Assembly: GCA_963844325.1 (NCBI GenBank)
Contig: CAWJNV010000002.1
Span: 868,001 to 932,000, forward strand
Length of the DNA stretch: 64,000 nt
Source of the DNA: CADCTQ01 sp963844325
GTDB lineage: Bacteria; Bacteroidota; Bacteroidia; Cytophagales; 172606-1
Direction: 5' to 3'
The translations under genes were made by a program, and so were the position numbers. Of the stretch, positions 49,279 to 58,238 are shown one piece after another (positions within the stretch are counted from its first letter, which is position 1; every line of letters starts with the position of its first letter). The notes beneath the pieces are model-generated. The model saw only the letters and a list, made by a program, of their open reading frames with translations. It was not told the DNA's origin and searched no databases.

Positions 49279-50955
49279 ATGGCAACTACTACCAGTTCAA
49301 CCGCCACCCCGGCGCAGGGCGGCGTTATTGTAACGATTACCAACAACCTGAAAGGCCCGGTTGATATTTTCGACATGTACAACCCGGCTGCCTCGGGCCA
49401 GACGCTGCCGTTCCAGTACACCAAACTCGGCACCATTGCGCCCGGGGCGACGGGAACGGTTACGACCATCAGAAATTACGGGTCGCTGCAAGCCATGTAC
49501 ACGGGCTACATCGCCGAACTGGGGAATGCGTATTACTACCAGTTCCCGGTCCGGGCCATGTCGGGCACCAAGCCGCCTTCCGGTAAGCCGCTGCCGGCGT
49601 ATACCATCAGCGAAACCGACCGGCTGGCCAGCGTACAGTCGTTTCTGTTCCACAAGTTTGCAATGGCCAATCCGGATTCGTCCTTAACGGCCAGCCTCAA
49701 TGCCGCCCTCAAAACCGGGGACATCCCCACGATCAACACTTTTTTTGCGGGCACCCAGAATTTCCAGACTTGCACCCTCGCTTCCTGGAACGCGATTATG
49801 ATCTGGTTGCAGCAATTTACCTCGGGGTGGCAGGGGCCTTATTATTTGTACGAGAATCCGCCGAGCCCCGCCCCGGAGGGCTACCTGCCCAAACTGTTGG
49901 CTACCTTAAACATCCTTTCGGTTCCCGGCAACAATTCGGCCGTCCTGTCGGGCTGTACCAGTGATGCCAAGGGCAACCCGGTATATACCAATCCCCGGCA
50001 GAACACCACGGTAATCATGGCCGGCGACGGCACGATGGCCGATGCAAACCCGAGCATGAAAGGTGACTTGTCGCTCTCCTTAACCCCGGTTTGGATGAAC
50101 GTGGTGCAAACGACCATGCAGGGCGGGGTGGCGGTCCCGAGTTACGTGATCGGCAGTGCGCTGTGCGGAACGTTGATGGGTACCAGCGTGGTGTCTTCCC
50201 AGACGGCCCGCCAACTGCCCGGCAAGCCCGCCGACCCCAAGAAAGAAGGCTTTTTTGATTCGCTGTTCAGTTCGGCCAGTTCAACCTTGTCCACCATGGT
50301 AGGTTTGATCATGCTCTACGAATCCGTTTCCAAAGTCTTCACCAAAAACCAGGCGGACAAAGAGGCGGCCAAAAAGGATGCGAAAAGCGACGAAGACCTC
50401 AAGGCACAGGAAAACCAGATTGACCGCGATTCGGCGGCCGAGGTGTCTGCCAAACTGACCAGCCCCGCCGCTGCCGAAACTTTCAACAAGGCGCCCCGGG
50501 TACGGGAAAGTCTGACGGAAGCCGCTAAATCCTTGCAGGCCGAAACCATGAAACAGTCCATGGACGACCAGCTCGATGCGATCAACGAACAGGTTGAAGA
50601 ACAACTGATGGAGGGCGCAACGCCGACGGCGAAATTCGAAGAGGCCTACCGGCAGATGCAGGAAAACTTCAGCAAGGCCTCCAAGCTGATCGAAGCCGGT
50701 GATTTTGAGGGGGCCAATGCGGCCATCAAACAAGCAACGGGCAACATTGACACCGCCCTCAAGACCAATCAAAAGCAATTGGAGACGTGGGAGAAGTCGG
50801 CCCTGGAGGAGTCGTCGGCTCAGCTCGATGAGCTTACCAAGTCATCGGATACATTGAAGGCGGAACAGGCAGAAAACGAAGCCGAAATCACCGGCAAAAC
50901 CAATGACTCCGGGTTTGAGCCGAAGTTCGAACCCATCGTGGTGGATGCCATCTGA
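49279..50955 (+). CDS. Unknown protein: shared N-terminal module plus coiled coil
   Basis: A 558-residue protein I do not recognise. Residues about 15-175 (VTITNNLKGPVDIFDMYNP, KLGTIAPGATGTV, NTFFAGTQNFQTCTLASWNA) are homologous to the N-terminus of the protein at 52109-54676. Residues 180-310 are predicted mostly beta/loop (VVQTTMQGGVAVPSYVIGSA). A hydrophobic stretch near 335-350 (SSTLSTMVGLIMLYESVSKV) could insert in membrane. From about 360 on, the protein is highly charged and helical, rich in Glu/Lys/Gln/Ala, consistent with long coiled coils. No signal peptide or T9SS domain. It lies 179 bp after the hydrolase gene. The amphipathic layout could suit an alpha pore-forming or structural protein; both are guesses. 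Confidence 0.72.
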   Translation: MATTTSSTATPAQGGVIVTITNNLKGPVDIFDMYNPAASGQTLPFQYTKLGTIAPGATGTVTTIRNYGSLQAMYTGYIAELGNAYYYQFPVRAMSGTKPPSGKPLPAYTISETDRLASVQSFLFHKFAMANPDSSLTASLNAALKTGDIPTINTFFAGTQNFQTCTLASWNAIMIWLQQFTSGWQGPYYLYENPPSPAPEGYLPKLLATLNILSVPGNNSAVLSGCTSDAKGNPVYTNPRQNTTVIMAGDGTMADANPSMKGDLSLSLTPVWMNVVQTTMQGGVAVPSYVIGSALCGTLMGTSVVSSQTARQLPGKPADPKKEGFFDSLFSSASSTLSTMVGLIMLYESVSKVFTKNQADKEAAKKDAKSDEDLKAQENQIDRDSAAEVSAKLTSPAAAETFNKAPRVRESLTEAAKSLQAETMKQSMDDQLDAINEQVEEQLMEGATPTAKFEEAYRQMQENFSKASKLIEAGDFEGANAAIKQATGNIDTALKTNQKQLETWEKSALEESSAQLDELTKSSDTLKAEQAENEAEITGKTNDSGFEPKFEPIVVDAI

Positions 50956-51005
50956 TTTTAACTTTCCCATTCAAACTTATTCAAACGCATTTAAACTTAT
51001 TCATT

Positions 51006-52052
51006 ATGCCTTCTTATACGTGGTGTACCGATCCCGCAAAGGGAAATTTTCAGGAAGGTTCCGGTCAGTTCTCTTCCTATTACCAATACGATTCTGCATC
51101 CCTGAAGCTGGTTCGCATCCGGTTGGAGCTGAACAGGAGCACTAAGAACAGCAGCGGAGAGACCAAGCTGATGCTTGACGGAAACCGGGGCGTTGGCTTT
51201 GTCGACCAGAATTTGACAAAAGATAAAACGATCCGGGAAGGCGATTTCAAGGTGAATAATGGCGAAGTCGTTTTCAGAGGTCAACCGCTGAGCCAAACGC
51301 CCAGTGAGGGCAGTTGGGTAATTGACATGAGCAGCGGAGACCCGCAGCCGCACTTCGGGAACCAGGTCGCCTCCAAGACTAACCTGCCGGAGGGCATCGA
51401 AACCAAGCATTTGAGTTTACTGGCCAACCAGGCCATGATCGACGGCGAGGTCTATTCGTTCACCACCAGTGACGCAACGGAAGATGCGTTATCGGCTTCG
51501 ATCAAAAAAGAGGTATCCTACCTTATGGATAATAAGCCCTTCGACCAGATCACGGATGATGAGCTTTTAACGAAGCTGAAAGCGCAGACGACTACGCTCC
51601 GGGAACAAGCAATGCAAGCAGATAAAGGTAAGATTACCGAGTCCATGGACGGCGTGGAACCACTGATCGACCAGATGAACAGTGCCATAGAGAACGAATT
51701 GGTTGTTCCCAATGAAACGCTTGAAACTGCCTATGATTCGTTCCTGGAGGCGGTGTGGAACGTGAACGCAATGGACCTTACAACGGGTACGGCGGCAAGG
51801 ACTGAGGCCATTGAAGCGTTGCAAACGGCTCACGACGAGTTGATTACCACTTTTAACGAGCAGCAGGCAAAACAGGCCGATGCGTTCGAAGTTAATTTTG
51901 ACAAGGCGACCGACGCAATAGAGGCAGCCCGCCAGGCAAGTGAACGCATGGACAATATCACCGATGACTACAAAGAAACCGAACAGGCTGAATCGATTGA
52001 CAAATACGAGGAGAGCATGAAGGACGGCGTCAAAGCAACGGAAGAAATATAA
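51006..52052 (+). CDS. Unknown protein with predicted coiled-coil C-terminus
   Basis: A 348-residue protein I do not recognise. The N-terminal about 130 residues look beta-rich (MPSYTWCTDPAKGNFQEGSG, YDSASLKLVRIRLELNRS, GDFKVNNGEVVFRGQPL). The remainder is helical and acidic (LTTGTAARTEAIEALQTAHD, DKATDAIEAARQASERM). No signal peptide. By eye the gene is clearly less GC-rich than its neighbours. Its leader has three spaced copies of an ATTCAAACTT-like decamer. It sits 50 bp after the previous gene and 56 bp before the next, so it is probably in the same transcript. Its partnership with the neighbouring unknown proteins is inferred only from position. Confidence 0.7.
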   Translation: MPSYTWCTDPAKGNFQEGSGQFSSYYQYDSASLKLVRIRLELNRSTKNSSGETKLMLDGNRGVGFVDQNLTKDKTIREGDFKVNNGEVVFRGQPLSQTPSEGSWVIDMSSGDPQPHFGNQVASKTNLPEGIETKHLSLLANQAMIDGEVYSFTTSDATEDALSASIKKEVSYLMDNKPFDQITDDELLTKLKAQTTTLREQAMQADKGKITESMDGVEPLIDQMNSAIENELVVPNETLETAYDSFLEAVWNVNAMDLTTGTAARTEAIEALQTAHDELITTFNEQQAKQADAFEVNFDKATDAIEAARQASERMDNITDDYKETEQAESIDKYEESMKDGVKATEEI

Positions 52053-52108
52053 GCAGGCGCCGTTTCCCGCGCGCAGCAACAGCAACTCATCTTTACCAGT
52101 AAAAAAAC

Positions 52109-54676
52109 GTGGCATACCCAACGGTAACTTTCGACAATCAACTCAGCATTCCTTTCATCATTTATGATTCGTTCAACCAGAACGATGAGGATAAAAGTTT
52201 AGCCAATTATTTTGGTACCCTAACCCAGGTCGGAACTACCGTTGCGCCCGGCACTACCACCGAGATAGAGCCGATCAACGGGCCTGCTTCGGTGTACATC
52301 GTCTACGATACGGCCAACAACCCGGTGAAGCGGGTGGCCATTGCGGGAGATAAGCCGAAAACCTTCCAGGTCACCCAGGCCGACGTGGACGTAATCACCC
52401 TGACGGAGAATTTCATTCAGTTTCTCAAAGACAAGCCCGACGATCCGGTTGCGGTAAGTTTCCAGGCCCTCATCAAAGACGGCACCGCGACGTTCTCGCA
52501 GGTGAATGCGTTCTTCAAAAGCACCACTGACTACCCGACGTGTACCTACGTGTCGTACATGCTGGTGGTGACCACGCTGGCCAGAACGCCGGAAAGCGAG
52601 TCGTTGCCCGTCCCGCAGAAGACGTACCGCCTCAGCACGTTGCTGCACCACCTGGGCGTGAGCTGGCCGGCGTCGTTGCCCGACATTGCCGTCAGCAATT
52701 TCACCTGCACCGACGACAACGACCTGGTGCGGCTCTCGTGCGACATTGACATCAACAAGATTACTTTCAAGGAGGGGGTGCTCGACAACATTCTGACCTT
52801 TCTGCCCGAAACCAAAGTCAGGGCCAACCTCTTTTTCAATTATGCTCCCGGCCTGGGCTTCCTGAGTACGACCCTCGAATTCAGCCTGGACCACATAAAA
52901 ATCCCCGTCGGCAAGCATGATTCGGTGCACATCAACCAGCCGACCCTCATTCTGTCCATCACCCCGCTGTTCAAGTTCGTGGTGTTTGAAGTAAAGGCAA
53001 CCCTGCCCTTTTCGTTGTTCGGCGGCCCGACGTTCAACGCCGACATCGCCATGACCATCGACAACGTGGAGGCGGAAATCGGGGTGGTGCTGCAAGGCAA
53101 CAACCACACGCTGCTCACGCCGCCGGTGATGAAGGGCGTTCACTTCGACGCGTTCGGGGTGGGCATGGGCCTCATCTTCCAACCGCCTTCCTACGCCATC
53201 GGCGTGCAGGGGGCGCTGCACATCGGGAGTGCCGGATCGGTGCAACTGGACGACGATAATTTCGTGGTGGTGTGTTCGCTTGCCGAAGAAGTGCCCAACC
53301 CGCTGTACATCTCGTTCTACGTGCCCCACCTGAGCCTGGGCGACGTAGTGACCCTCTTTACCAATACGTCGAATAAAATTGATTTCCCGGTTTCGGTCCG
53401 GGACCTGTCCTTCAAGTGGGCCGAAAACCCCATGGAGCCGGTCACCCTGCCCGATGGTTCGCTGGCGGCCATGGCGTACGGGTTCAGCGGGTACCTGGAC
53501 TTGTTCGGCCTCGGTTTCTACGGCGACGTGGCAATCGACATCAGCACGGGGCTCAAGGGCAACCTCACCATGTCGCCCTTTAACCTGGGCCCGCTGCACC
53601 TGACCGGCAACGGCAAAGGCGTGACCCTTAAAGTCGATGCCCAGGGAAACCCGGTCCGGAACAATTTCATTCCCAAAACCGCGGCCGACAAGGCGGCAGT
53701 CCAGAATGCCGGTACCAAACAGATCATTGCGCCCGGCGGGCCTTCCATGACCCTGAGCACTTCGGGTTCGCCCTATTTCGACCTGGATGCAAGGCTGAAG
53801 TTCCTGGATTTCAACAATTCGATCCGGGCAACCGTGGGCAACAACGGCATTACGTACGACCTCGTGCTGCTGACCACGCAAATGCACTGTACCCTCAAAG
53901 ACTACCAGAACTTCATGGGGGCATTCGCGTATGGTCCCGACTTTACCGTGCCGCTGCCGGCAGTCGCCGGTTTCAACGTCGGCAGCGTTCACTTCAAGGC
54001 CACCATCAACGCCACGCTGAGCGTATCGGTATCCAAGTCGCTCGTGGTCGTTTCGGTGAGCGGCGGCTTCAACCTGTTCGGTCTCGCCCCGACGATTGGC
54101 CCGTTCACCCTCGACGTCAACATTTCGAGCATCACGCAGGTATTCGATGCCATCCAGCACTGGATCATCAGCAATGCCGGCAACCTGTTCGGGAGTTTGG
54201 TTGCCAACCCGCAGGCCTGGATCAACGCCATCAACAACGGGACCATCCAACCCGTGGAAAAGGGCGCCCAGTACCTGGCGCAGGGCCTGGAGACGGCCTA
54301 CCGGCAAACCATCAACCAGGCAAGTGCTTTGTTGAAAACGACGGTGTACGCCGTCAACGAGGTTGCCGCCGCGCTGCAAAAGGTGTACAACGCCGGCGCC
54401 AACGACCTGGCAAGTGCATTGAAATACGCGGGCTACGGCGTGCAGGACGCGGCAAGCGCGTTGAAGTCTCTGAACTACGACGCCAAGGCGGCTGCTTCCG
54501 CGCTCAACAGCGCATTCGGGGCGGCGCCCGACCTGGTCAACTCGGTGATGCATGCAGCGGGCTATTCGACAGACGAAATCAAGAGTGCGTTCAAGAGCCT
54601 GGGCGGGGCTTTTTCCAGCTTCGCCTCCTCCACCTGGAAAACGGTTTCCCACTACGCGAACCCCAAAAACTGGTGA
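52109..54676 (+). CDS. Large unknown protein: shared module, beta region, helical repeats
   Basis: An 855-residue protein starting at GTG 52109 (MAYPTVTFDNQLSIPFIIYD). Residues about 5-155 resemble the N-terminus of the protein at 49279-50955 (TQVGTTVAPGTTTEI, ALIKDG, NAFFKSTTDYPTCTYVS). Residues about 190-680 are long, beta-rich and hydrophobic without helices (FSLDHIKIPVGKHD, GFSGYLDLFGLGFYGDVAID, NLTMSPFNLGPLHLTG). Residues about 735-840 are Ala-rich amphipathic helices in units of about 14 (VNEVAAALQKVY, NDLASALKYAGY, DAASALKSLNY, DEIKSAFKSLGG). No signal peptide. I do not recognise the whole; the tail resembles helical repeats seen in some fungal and bacterial secreted proteins. Confidence 0.75.
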   Translation: MAYPTVTFDNQLSIPFIIYDSFNQNDEDKSLANYFGTLTQVGTTVAPGTTTEIEPINGPASVYIVYDTANNPVKRVAIAGDKPKTFQVTQADVDVITLTENFIQFLKDKPDDPVAVSFQALIKDGTATFSQVNAFFKSTTDYPTCTYVSYMLVVTTLARTPESESLPVPQKTYRLSTLLHHLGVSWPASLPDIAVSNFTCTDDNDLVRLSCDIDINKITFKEGVLDNILTFLPETKVRANLFFNYAPGLGFLSTTLEFSLDHIKIPVGKHDSVHINQPTLILSITPLFKFVVFEVKATLPFSLFGGPTFNADIAMTIDNVEAEIGVVLQGNNHTLLTPPVMKGVHFDAFGVGMGLIFQPPSYAIGVQGALHIGSAGSVQLDDDNFVVVCSLAEEVPNPLYISFYVPHLSLGDVVTLFTNTSNKIDFPVSVRDLSFKWAENPMEPVTLPDGSLAAMAYGFSGYLDLFGLGFYGDVAIDISTGLKGNLTMSPFNLGPLHLTGNGKGVTLKVDAQGNPVRNNFIPKTAADKAAVQNAGTKQIIAPGGPSMTLSTSGSPYFDLDARLKFLDFNNSIRATVGNNGITYDLVLLTTQMHCTLKDYQNFMGAFAYGPDFTVPLPAVAGFNVGSVHFKATINATLSVSVSKSLVVVSVSGGFNLFGLAPTIGPFTLDVNISSITQVFDAIQHWIISNAGNLFGSLVANPQAWINAINNGTIQPVEKGAQYLAQGLETAYRQTINQASALLKTTVYAVNEVAAALQKVYNAGANDLASALKYAGYGVQDAASALKSLNYDAKAAASALNSAFGAAPDLVNSVMHAAGYSTDEIKSAFKSLGGAFSSFASSTWKTVSHYANPKNW

Positions 54677-55128
54677 GCACCTGCCGGTGGAGCACGCACC
54701 TGAAACCGACCGGCAATGGAGGGTTCGAAAACGCAGCATCAAGGGGCGTATCCGGTGGAGCAGGCGTATCGTTGTGGAGGGGTCATGGCAGTAGACTAAG
54801 CCCCGTATCCCCGTGGGGTCGGCGTATCCCGGGTAGTAGACGTACCCCCGTGGGGTCGGGTTCTCAAACCCGACCCTACCCGTAACCCTACCCGTGCCAC
54901 ACCAGGAGAAGCCGCTGGCAGATACCCCTACTGGCCGGCCTGGTGCCGGTGAGGGAAAGCCGCTGGCGTAGCTACGTGCCTGGTTGAGCAAGTACCGTTA
55001 CGCATGCGCCGGCCCCGTACGCATTTCACCGGTTTTTTACGGCCTTTTACCGACGACCCGCGGCAATTAGCCCGCCCGGTATTGAACCGGAAAGGCCGTT
55101 GTGGTAGCTTTAGGGAAAGCTATTTCCT
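54677..55128. other. Non-coding gap with a GGGTCGGGTT hairpin
   Basis: About 450 bp after the unknown cluster. GGGTCGGGTT-CTCA-AACCCGACCC (54853-54876) is a perfect 10-bp hairpin without a T tract. CCCCGTGGGGTCGG occurs twice (54809 and 54847), so this may be another palindromic repeat. Two GCCGCTGGC copies lie at 54912 and 54960. No gene is supported. Confidence 0.6.
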
Positions 55129-55893
55129 ATGTATTCAGGTGCACCTTCGCAGACCCGGTGGGGCAAGATCGTGGCAGGCGTTATTTTCCTGGCGGTAGGC
55201 GTCGTTTTACTGCTCCAGCAACTGGGCTATTTCTTTCCCGACTGGCTCATCAGCTGGCCGATGCTGCTCATCGCGCTGGGGGTAGTGATCGGCGCCAAAC
55301 ACCAGTTCAAACACCCCGCCTGGCTGGCTCCCGTGGGGGCCGGCGCCCTGTTCCTGCTCGACCACCTCCACCCGGGCATCGGCGTGCTCCGGTTCGTCGC
55401 CCCGGTACTCGTGATCGGGCTGGGCTTGCTGCTGATCTTCACCAAGCAGCGCCATTTTCGCCTGCACCGGCGCGAAACCCCCCGGCCGGAATTTATTCCC
55501 CGGCCCGAACGGGAGGCAGTCCCCGTTTTCCCGGGCCGGCACGGGGAAGGGGCCGAGTTCGTGGAGGCCGTCTCCGTGTTCGGGGGCGTCAAAAAGTCGG
55601 TCCTCTCCAAGCACTTTGCCGGCGGGGAGATCGTCGCTTTCATGGGCGGCATCGAGTTGAACCTGAGCCAGGCCGACATCCAGGGGCGGGTGAAACTCGA
55701 AGTAACGCAGGTACTGGGCGGCACCCGGCTGATCGTGCCCCCGCACTGGGACGTCGTTTCGGAAATGACGGCCGTGCTGGGCGGCATCGAGGACAAACGC
55801 GTGCTGCAACCGGGCCTGCTCAGTCCCGACAAGGTGCTCTTCATCGAAGGCACTTCGGTGCTGGGCGGCATCGAAATCCACAGCTACGCCTGA
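55129..55893 (+). CDS. LiaF-like membrane protein (LiaI/LiaF-type stress protein)
   Basis: A 254-residue protein with four predicted transmembrane helices in the first about 105 residues (IVAGVIFLAVGVVLLLQQLG, WPMLLIALGVVIGA, APVGAGALFLLDHL, VAPVLVIGLGLLLIF). A basic linker follows, then a C-terminal beta-repeat domain as in LiaF/DUF2154 (VSVFGGVKKSV, FMGGIELNLSQADI, VLGGTRLIVPPHWDV, TSVLGGIEIHS). LiaF-type proteins modulate two-component responses to cell-wall stress. It heads a run with DUF4288, LytS-type and LytTR genes, suggesting an envelope-stress system. Start 55129 is the first ATG and places the first helix correctly. Confidence 0.87.
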   Translation: MYSGAPSQTRWGKIVAGVIFLAVGVVLLLQQLGYFFPDWLISWPMLLIALGVVIGAKHQFKHPAWLAPVGAGALFLLDHLHPGIGVLRFVAPVLVIGLGLLLIFTKQRHFRLHRRETPRPEFIPRPEREAVPVFPGRHGEGAEFVEAVSVFGGVKKSVLSKHFAGGEIVAFMGGIELNLSQADIQGRVKLEVTQVLGGTRLIVPPHWDVVSEMTAVLGGIEDKRVLQPGLLSPDKVLFIEGTSVLGGIEIHSYA

Positions 55894-55965
55894 CCGCCCC
55901 GGCAACGCCCGCTTCTCCCAACCTTTTGGCATACCACCCACTTCAACCCCTCATTTGACAACCCT

Positions 55966-56316
55966 ATGGATTGGTTCATCGCGAAAATCGTCTTCCGCAT
56001 CGTGTGCGGCGACGGAAACCACCGGGCACAGTTCGACGAGCAGCTGCGCCTGATTGCCGCGCCCGACCGGCCGGCCGCCCTCGCCAAGGCAACGGCTTTG
56101 GGAGAAAAGGTGCAGGAACGGTTTCTCAACCAGCACCAGCAGTGGGTCAACTGGGAGTTTGTCGCCGTCACCGAAATTACCCCGCTGGACAACCTGGACG
56201 ACGAAACCGAAGTGCACTTCCAGGTGGCCGAACCCGAAAACGTGGCCCATTACCTCACCACGGTTCGCCAGAAGGCCGCTTTCATCGCCCGCCACGTAAC
56301 CGTACTTTCCGCGTAA
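55966..56316 (+). CDS. DUF4288-like protein
   Basis: A 116-residue soluble protein. The start DWFIAKIVFRIVCGDG, the AALAKATALGEKVQ segment and WEFVAVTEITPLDNL fit the DUF4288 alpha+beta fold, whose function is unknown. No signal peptide. It lies 72 bp after the LiaF-like gene and 22 bp before the sensor kinase gene on the same strand, so it is probably part of that operon. Confidence 0.75.
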   Translation: MDWFIAKIVFRIVCGDGNHRAQFDEQLRLIAAPDRPAALAKATALGEKVQERFLNQHQQWVNWEFVAVTEITPLDNLDDETEVHFQVAEPENVAHYLTTVRQKAAFIARHVTVLSA

Positions 56317-56338
56317 CGCTACCCCACCCGATTCGGCT

Positions 56339-57376
56339 TTGACAACCTCACCGCTCACCAACAAAAAGGCCCGGGTCGTTTTACTCGCCTTCTGGCTGTT
56401 GCTGGGCGGCCTGGACATGTACGCCCTGCGGGAATTCGGCTGGCGCGTAACGGCCCTGGACAGCCTGGTGACCAACGTGCTGCTGGCCGGCACCTGCCTG
56501 CTCATCAGCAACAACCTGCGCTACTACCGGCCCGAAAAGGACTGGTTCATCAACATGCTGGTGTGGTGCGTGCTGCTGGCGCTGCTCTGGCTGGGGATCA
56601 GCTACTGGATCCTGGTGAGCAGCCTGGCCGACCAGGAAAAATACCTCCTGTTTTTCCGGCAGACGGTGCTCATGCGGTTCGGGGTCGCCTTCCTGTCGAT
56701 CAGCTGGGTGGCGCTGCTGAGCATGCTCTGGTACAACCAGCAGGACCAGCAGGCCCAGCTCAAGCGGCAGGCGGAAGCCGAAAAACTGGCCCGGGAGGCT
56801 GAACTCTACAAGTTGCGGCAGCAGTTGCAGCCGCATTTTTTGTTCAACAGCCTCAACTCGATCAGCGCCCTGGTGGGCAGCCGCCCCGAGGAAGCCCGGC
56901 GGATGATCCACCAACTCTCGGATTTTCTGCGGGGTACGCTCAAGAAAGAAGAAGAACAACAGGTCACGCTGGCCGAGGAACTGGCGTACCTGGAACTCTA
57001 CCTGTCGATTGAAAAGGTGCGCTTCGGCCACCGGCTGTGCACCGAAACCGAATGCGATCCGCGGGCCGCTGCCTGCCGACTGCCTTCCATGCTGCTGCAA
57101 CCCATCGTGGAGAATGCCATTAAATTCGGGCTCTACGACACCACCGACGGCGTGACCATCCGCATCCGGGCGCTGGCGCACCCGGCCGGCAACCGGCTGA
57201 CCATCCAGGTCCGGAATCCTTTCGACCCGCTCACCGCCCAGCCCCGGCAGGGAACCGGTTTCGGACTGGCGGGCATCGAGCGGCGGCTGTTCCTGCTGTA
57301 TGCCCGCCACGACCTGCTCCGGACCGAAGCGGAAGGGGCGGTATTTACCACGACCCTGACCATTCCCCAGTCCTGA
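56339..57376 (+). CDS. LytS-type sensor histidine kinase
   Basis: A 345-residue kinase starting at TTG 56339, which leaves a 22-bp gap after the preceding gene. Four transmembrane helices occupy about residues 12-130. After a coiled-coil linker, the HisKA-like domain of the LytS/His_kinase type carries LQPHFLFNSLNSISAL with phospho-His at residue 166. The ATPase part shows PSMLLQPIVENAIKFGL and GTGFGLAGIERRL. It phosphorylates the LytTR regulator encoded 74 bp downstream and probably works with the LiaF-like protein in sensing the envelope. Confidence 0.93.
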   Translation: MTTSPLTNKKARVVLLAFWLLLGGLDMYALREFGWRVTALDSLVTNVLLAGTCLLISNNLRYYRPEKDWFINMLVWCVLLALLWLGISYWILVSSLADQEKYLLFFRQTVLMRFGVAFLSISWVALLSMLWYNQQDQQAQLKRQAEAEKLAREAELYKLRQQLQPHFLFNSLNSISALVGSRPEEARRMIHQLSDFLRGTLKKEEEQQVTLAEELAYLELYLSIEKVRFGHRLCTETECDPRAAACRLPSMLLQPIVENAIKFGLYDTTDGVTIRIRALAHPAGNRLTIQVRNPFDPLTAQPRQGTGFGLAGIERRLFLLYARHDLLRTEAEGAVFTTTLTIPQS

Positions 57377-57450
57377 CGGCCCACCGGGGACCGTCCGCCG
57401 CCGCCGCCGGTCCGGTTGCCGGGGCCTTTTACAACAAACCGATCCGAGCG

Positions 57451-58194
57451 ATGAAAGCACTGATTATCGACGATGAACCGCTGGCCCGTTTGCTCGTGCA
57501 GGAATACCTGCAAGGTTACCCGCAGATCCGGGTGGTGCAGGAATGCAACGATGGGTTCGAAGGGGTAAAAGCCATCCAGCAACACAAGCCGGACGTGATC
57601 TTCCTGGACGTACAGATGCCTAAAATCAACGGGTTTGAAATGCTCGAACTGCTCGAACAACCCCCCGCGGTGATCTTTACCACGGCCTTCGACGAATTCG
57701 CCCTGAAAGCCTTCGAGGCCCACGCCGTGGATTACCTGCTCAAGCCTTTTACCCGCGAACGGTTCGACAAGGCCCTGCAACGGTGCCTCGAAAAGCAAGC
57801 CGCCCCGCAGCCGGCCCCCGCACCCACGCCGGCCCTGCTGGAAACGGCGGCCCAGTCCCCGGCGCAGCACGAGCGGATCGTGGTCAAAACGGGCAACAAG
57901 ATCCAGATCATTTCGGTGCACGAGGTCATCTTCCTGGAAGCCGACGACGATTTCGTGAAGATTCACACCGAGCACGGCGTGTACCTGAAAAACCGGACGA
58001 TGGGCCACTTCGAAGCGGTACTCGACAACCGGCAGTTCGTGCGGGTGCACCGGTCCTACCTCGTGCAGGTTGCCCAGATCACCCGCATCGATCCTTACCA
58101 GAAAGAAACGTTTACCGCCGTGCTCCGGTCCGGCGCCCGAATTCCCGTGAGCCGGACCGGCTATACCCGGTTGCGGGAAGTATTGGGAATGTAA
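57451..58194 (+). CDS. LytTR-family response regulator
   Basis: A 247-residue regulator. The receiver domain (about 1-120) has the acidic pair in IIDDEP, phospho-Asp53 in IFLDVQMPK, the Thr in IFTTAFDEFA and Lys in YLLKPF. A Pro/Ala-rich linker (about 125-140) leads to a LytTR DNA-binding domain (about 145-247: ILFLEADDDFVKIHT-like VIFLEADDDFVKIHTEHGVY, FVRVHRSYLVQ, RIPVSRTGY). LytTR proteins bind paired 9-bp direct repeats through extended strands. It is the cognate regulator of the kinase immediately upstream. Confidence 0.94.
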   Translation: MKALIIDDEPLARLLVQEYLQGYPQIRVVQECNDGFEGVKAIQQHKPDVIFLDVQMPKINGFEMLELLEQPPAVIFTTAFDEFALKAFEAHAVDYLLKPFTRERFDKALQRCLEKQAAPQPAPAPTPALLETAAQSPAQHERIVVKTGNKIQIISVHEVIFLEADDDFVKIHTEHGVYLKNRTMGHFEAVLDNRQFVRVHRSYLVQVAQITRIDPYQKETFTAVLRSGARIPVSRTGYTRLREVLGM

Positions 58195-58238
58195 AAGAAC
58201 GGGCGGTGCTTTGCCCAGTTTAGCAAAAAAGGAAACCC

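Noticed and set aside
46467..54676. A phage or contractile injection (tailocin-like) cluster
   Set aside because: Apart from the lysin-like enzyme there are no recognisable tail sheath, baseplate, spike, terminase, portal or AAA+ assembly genes.
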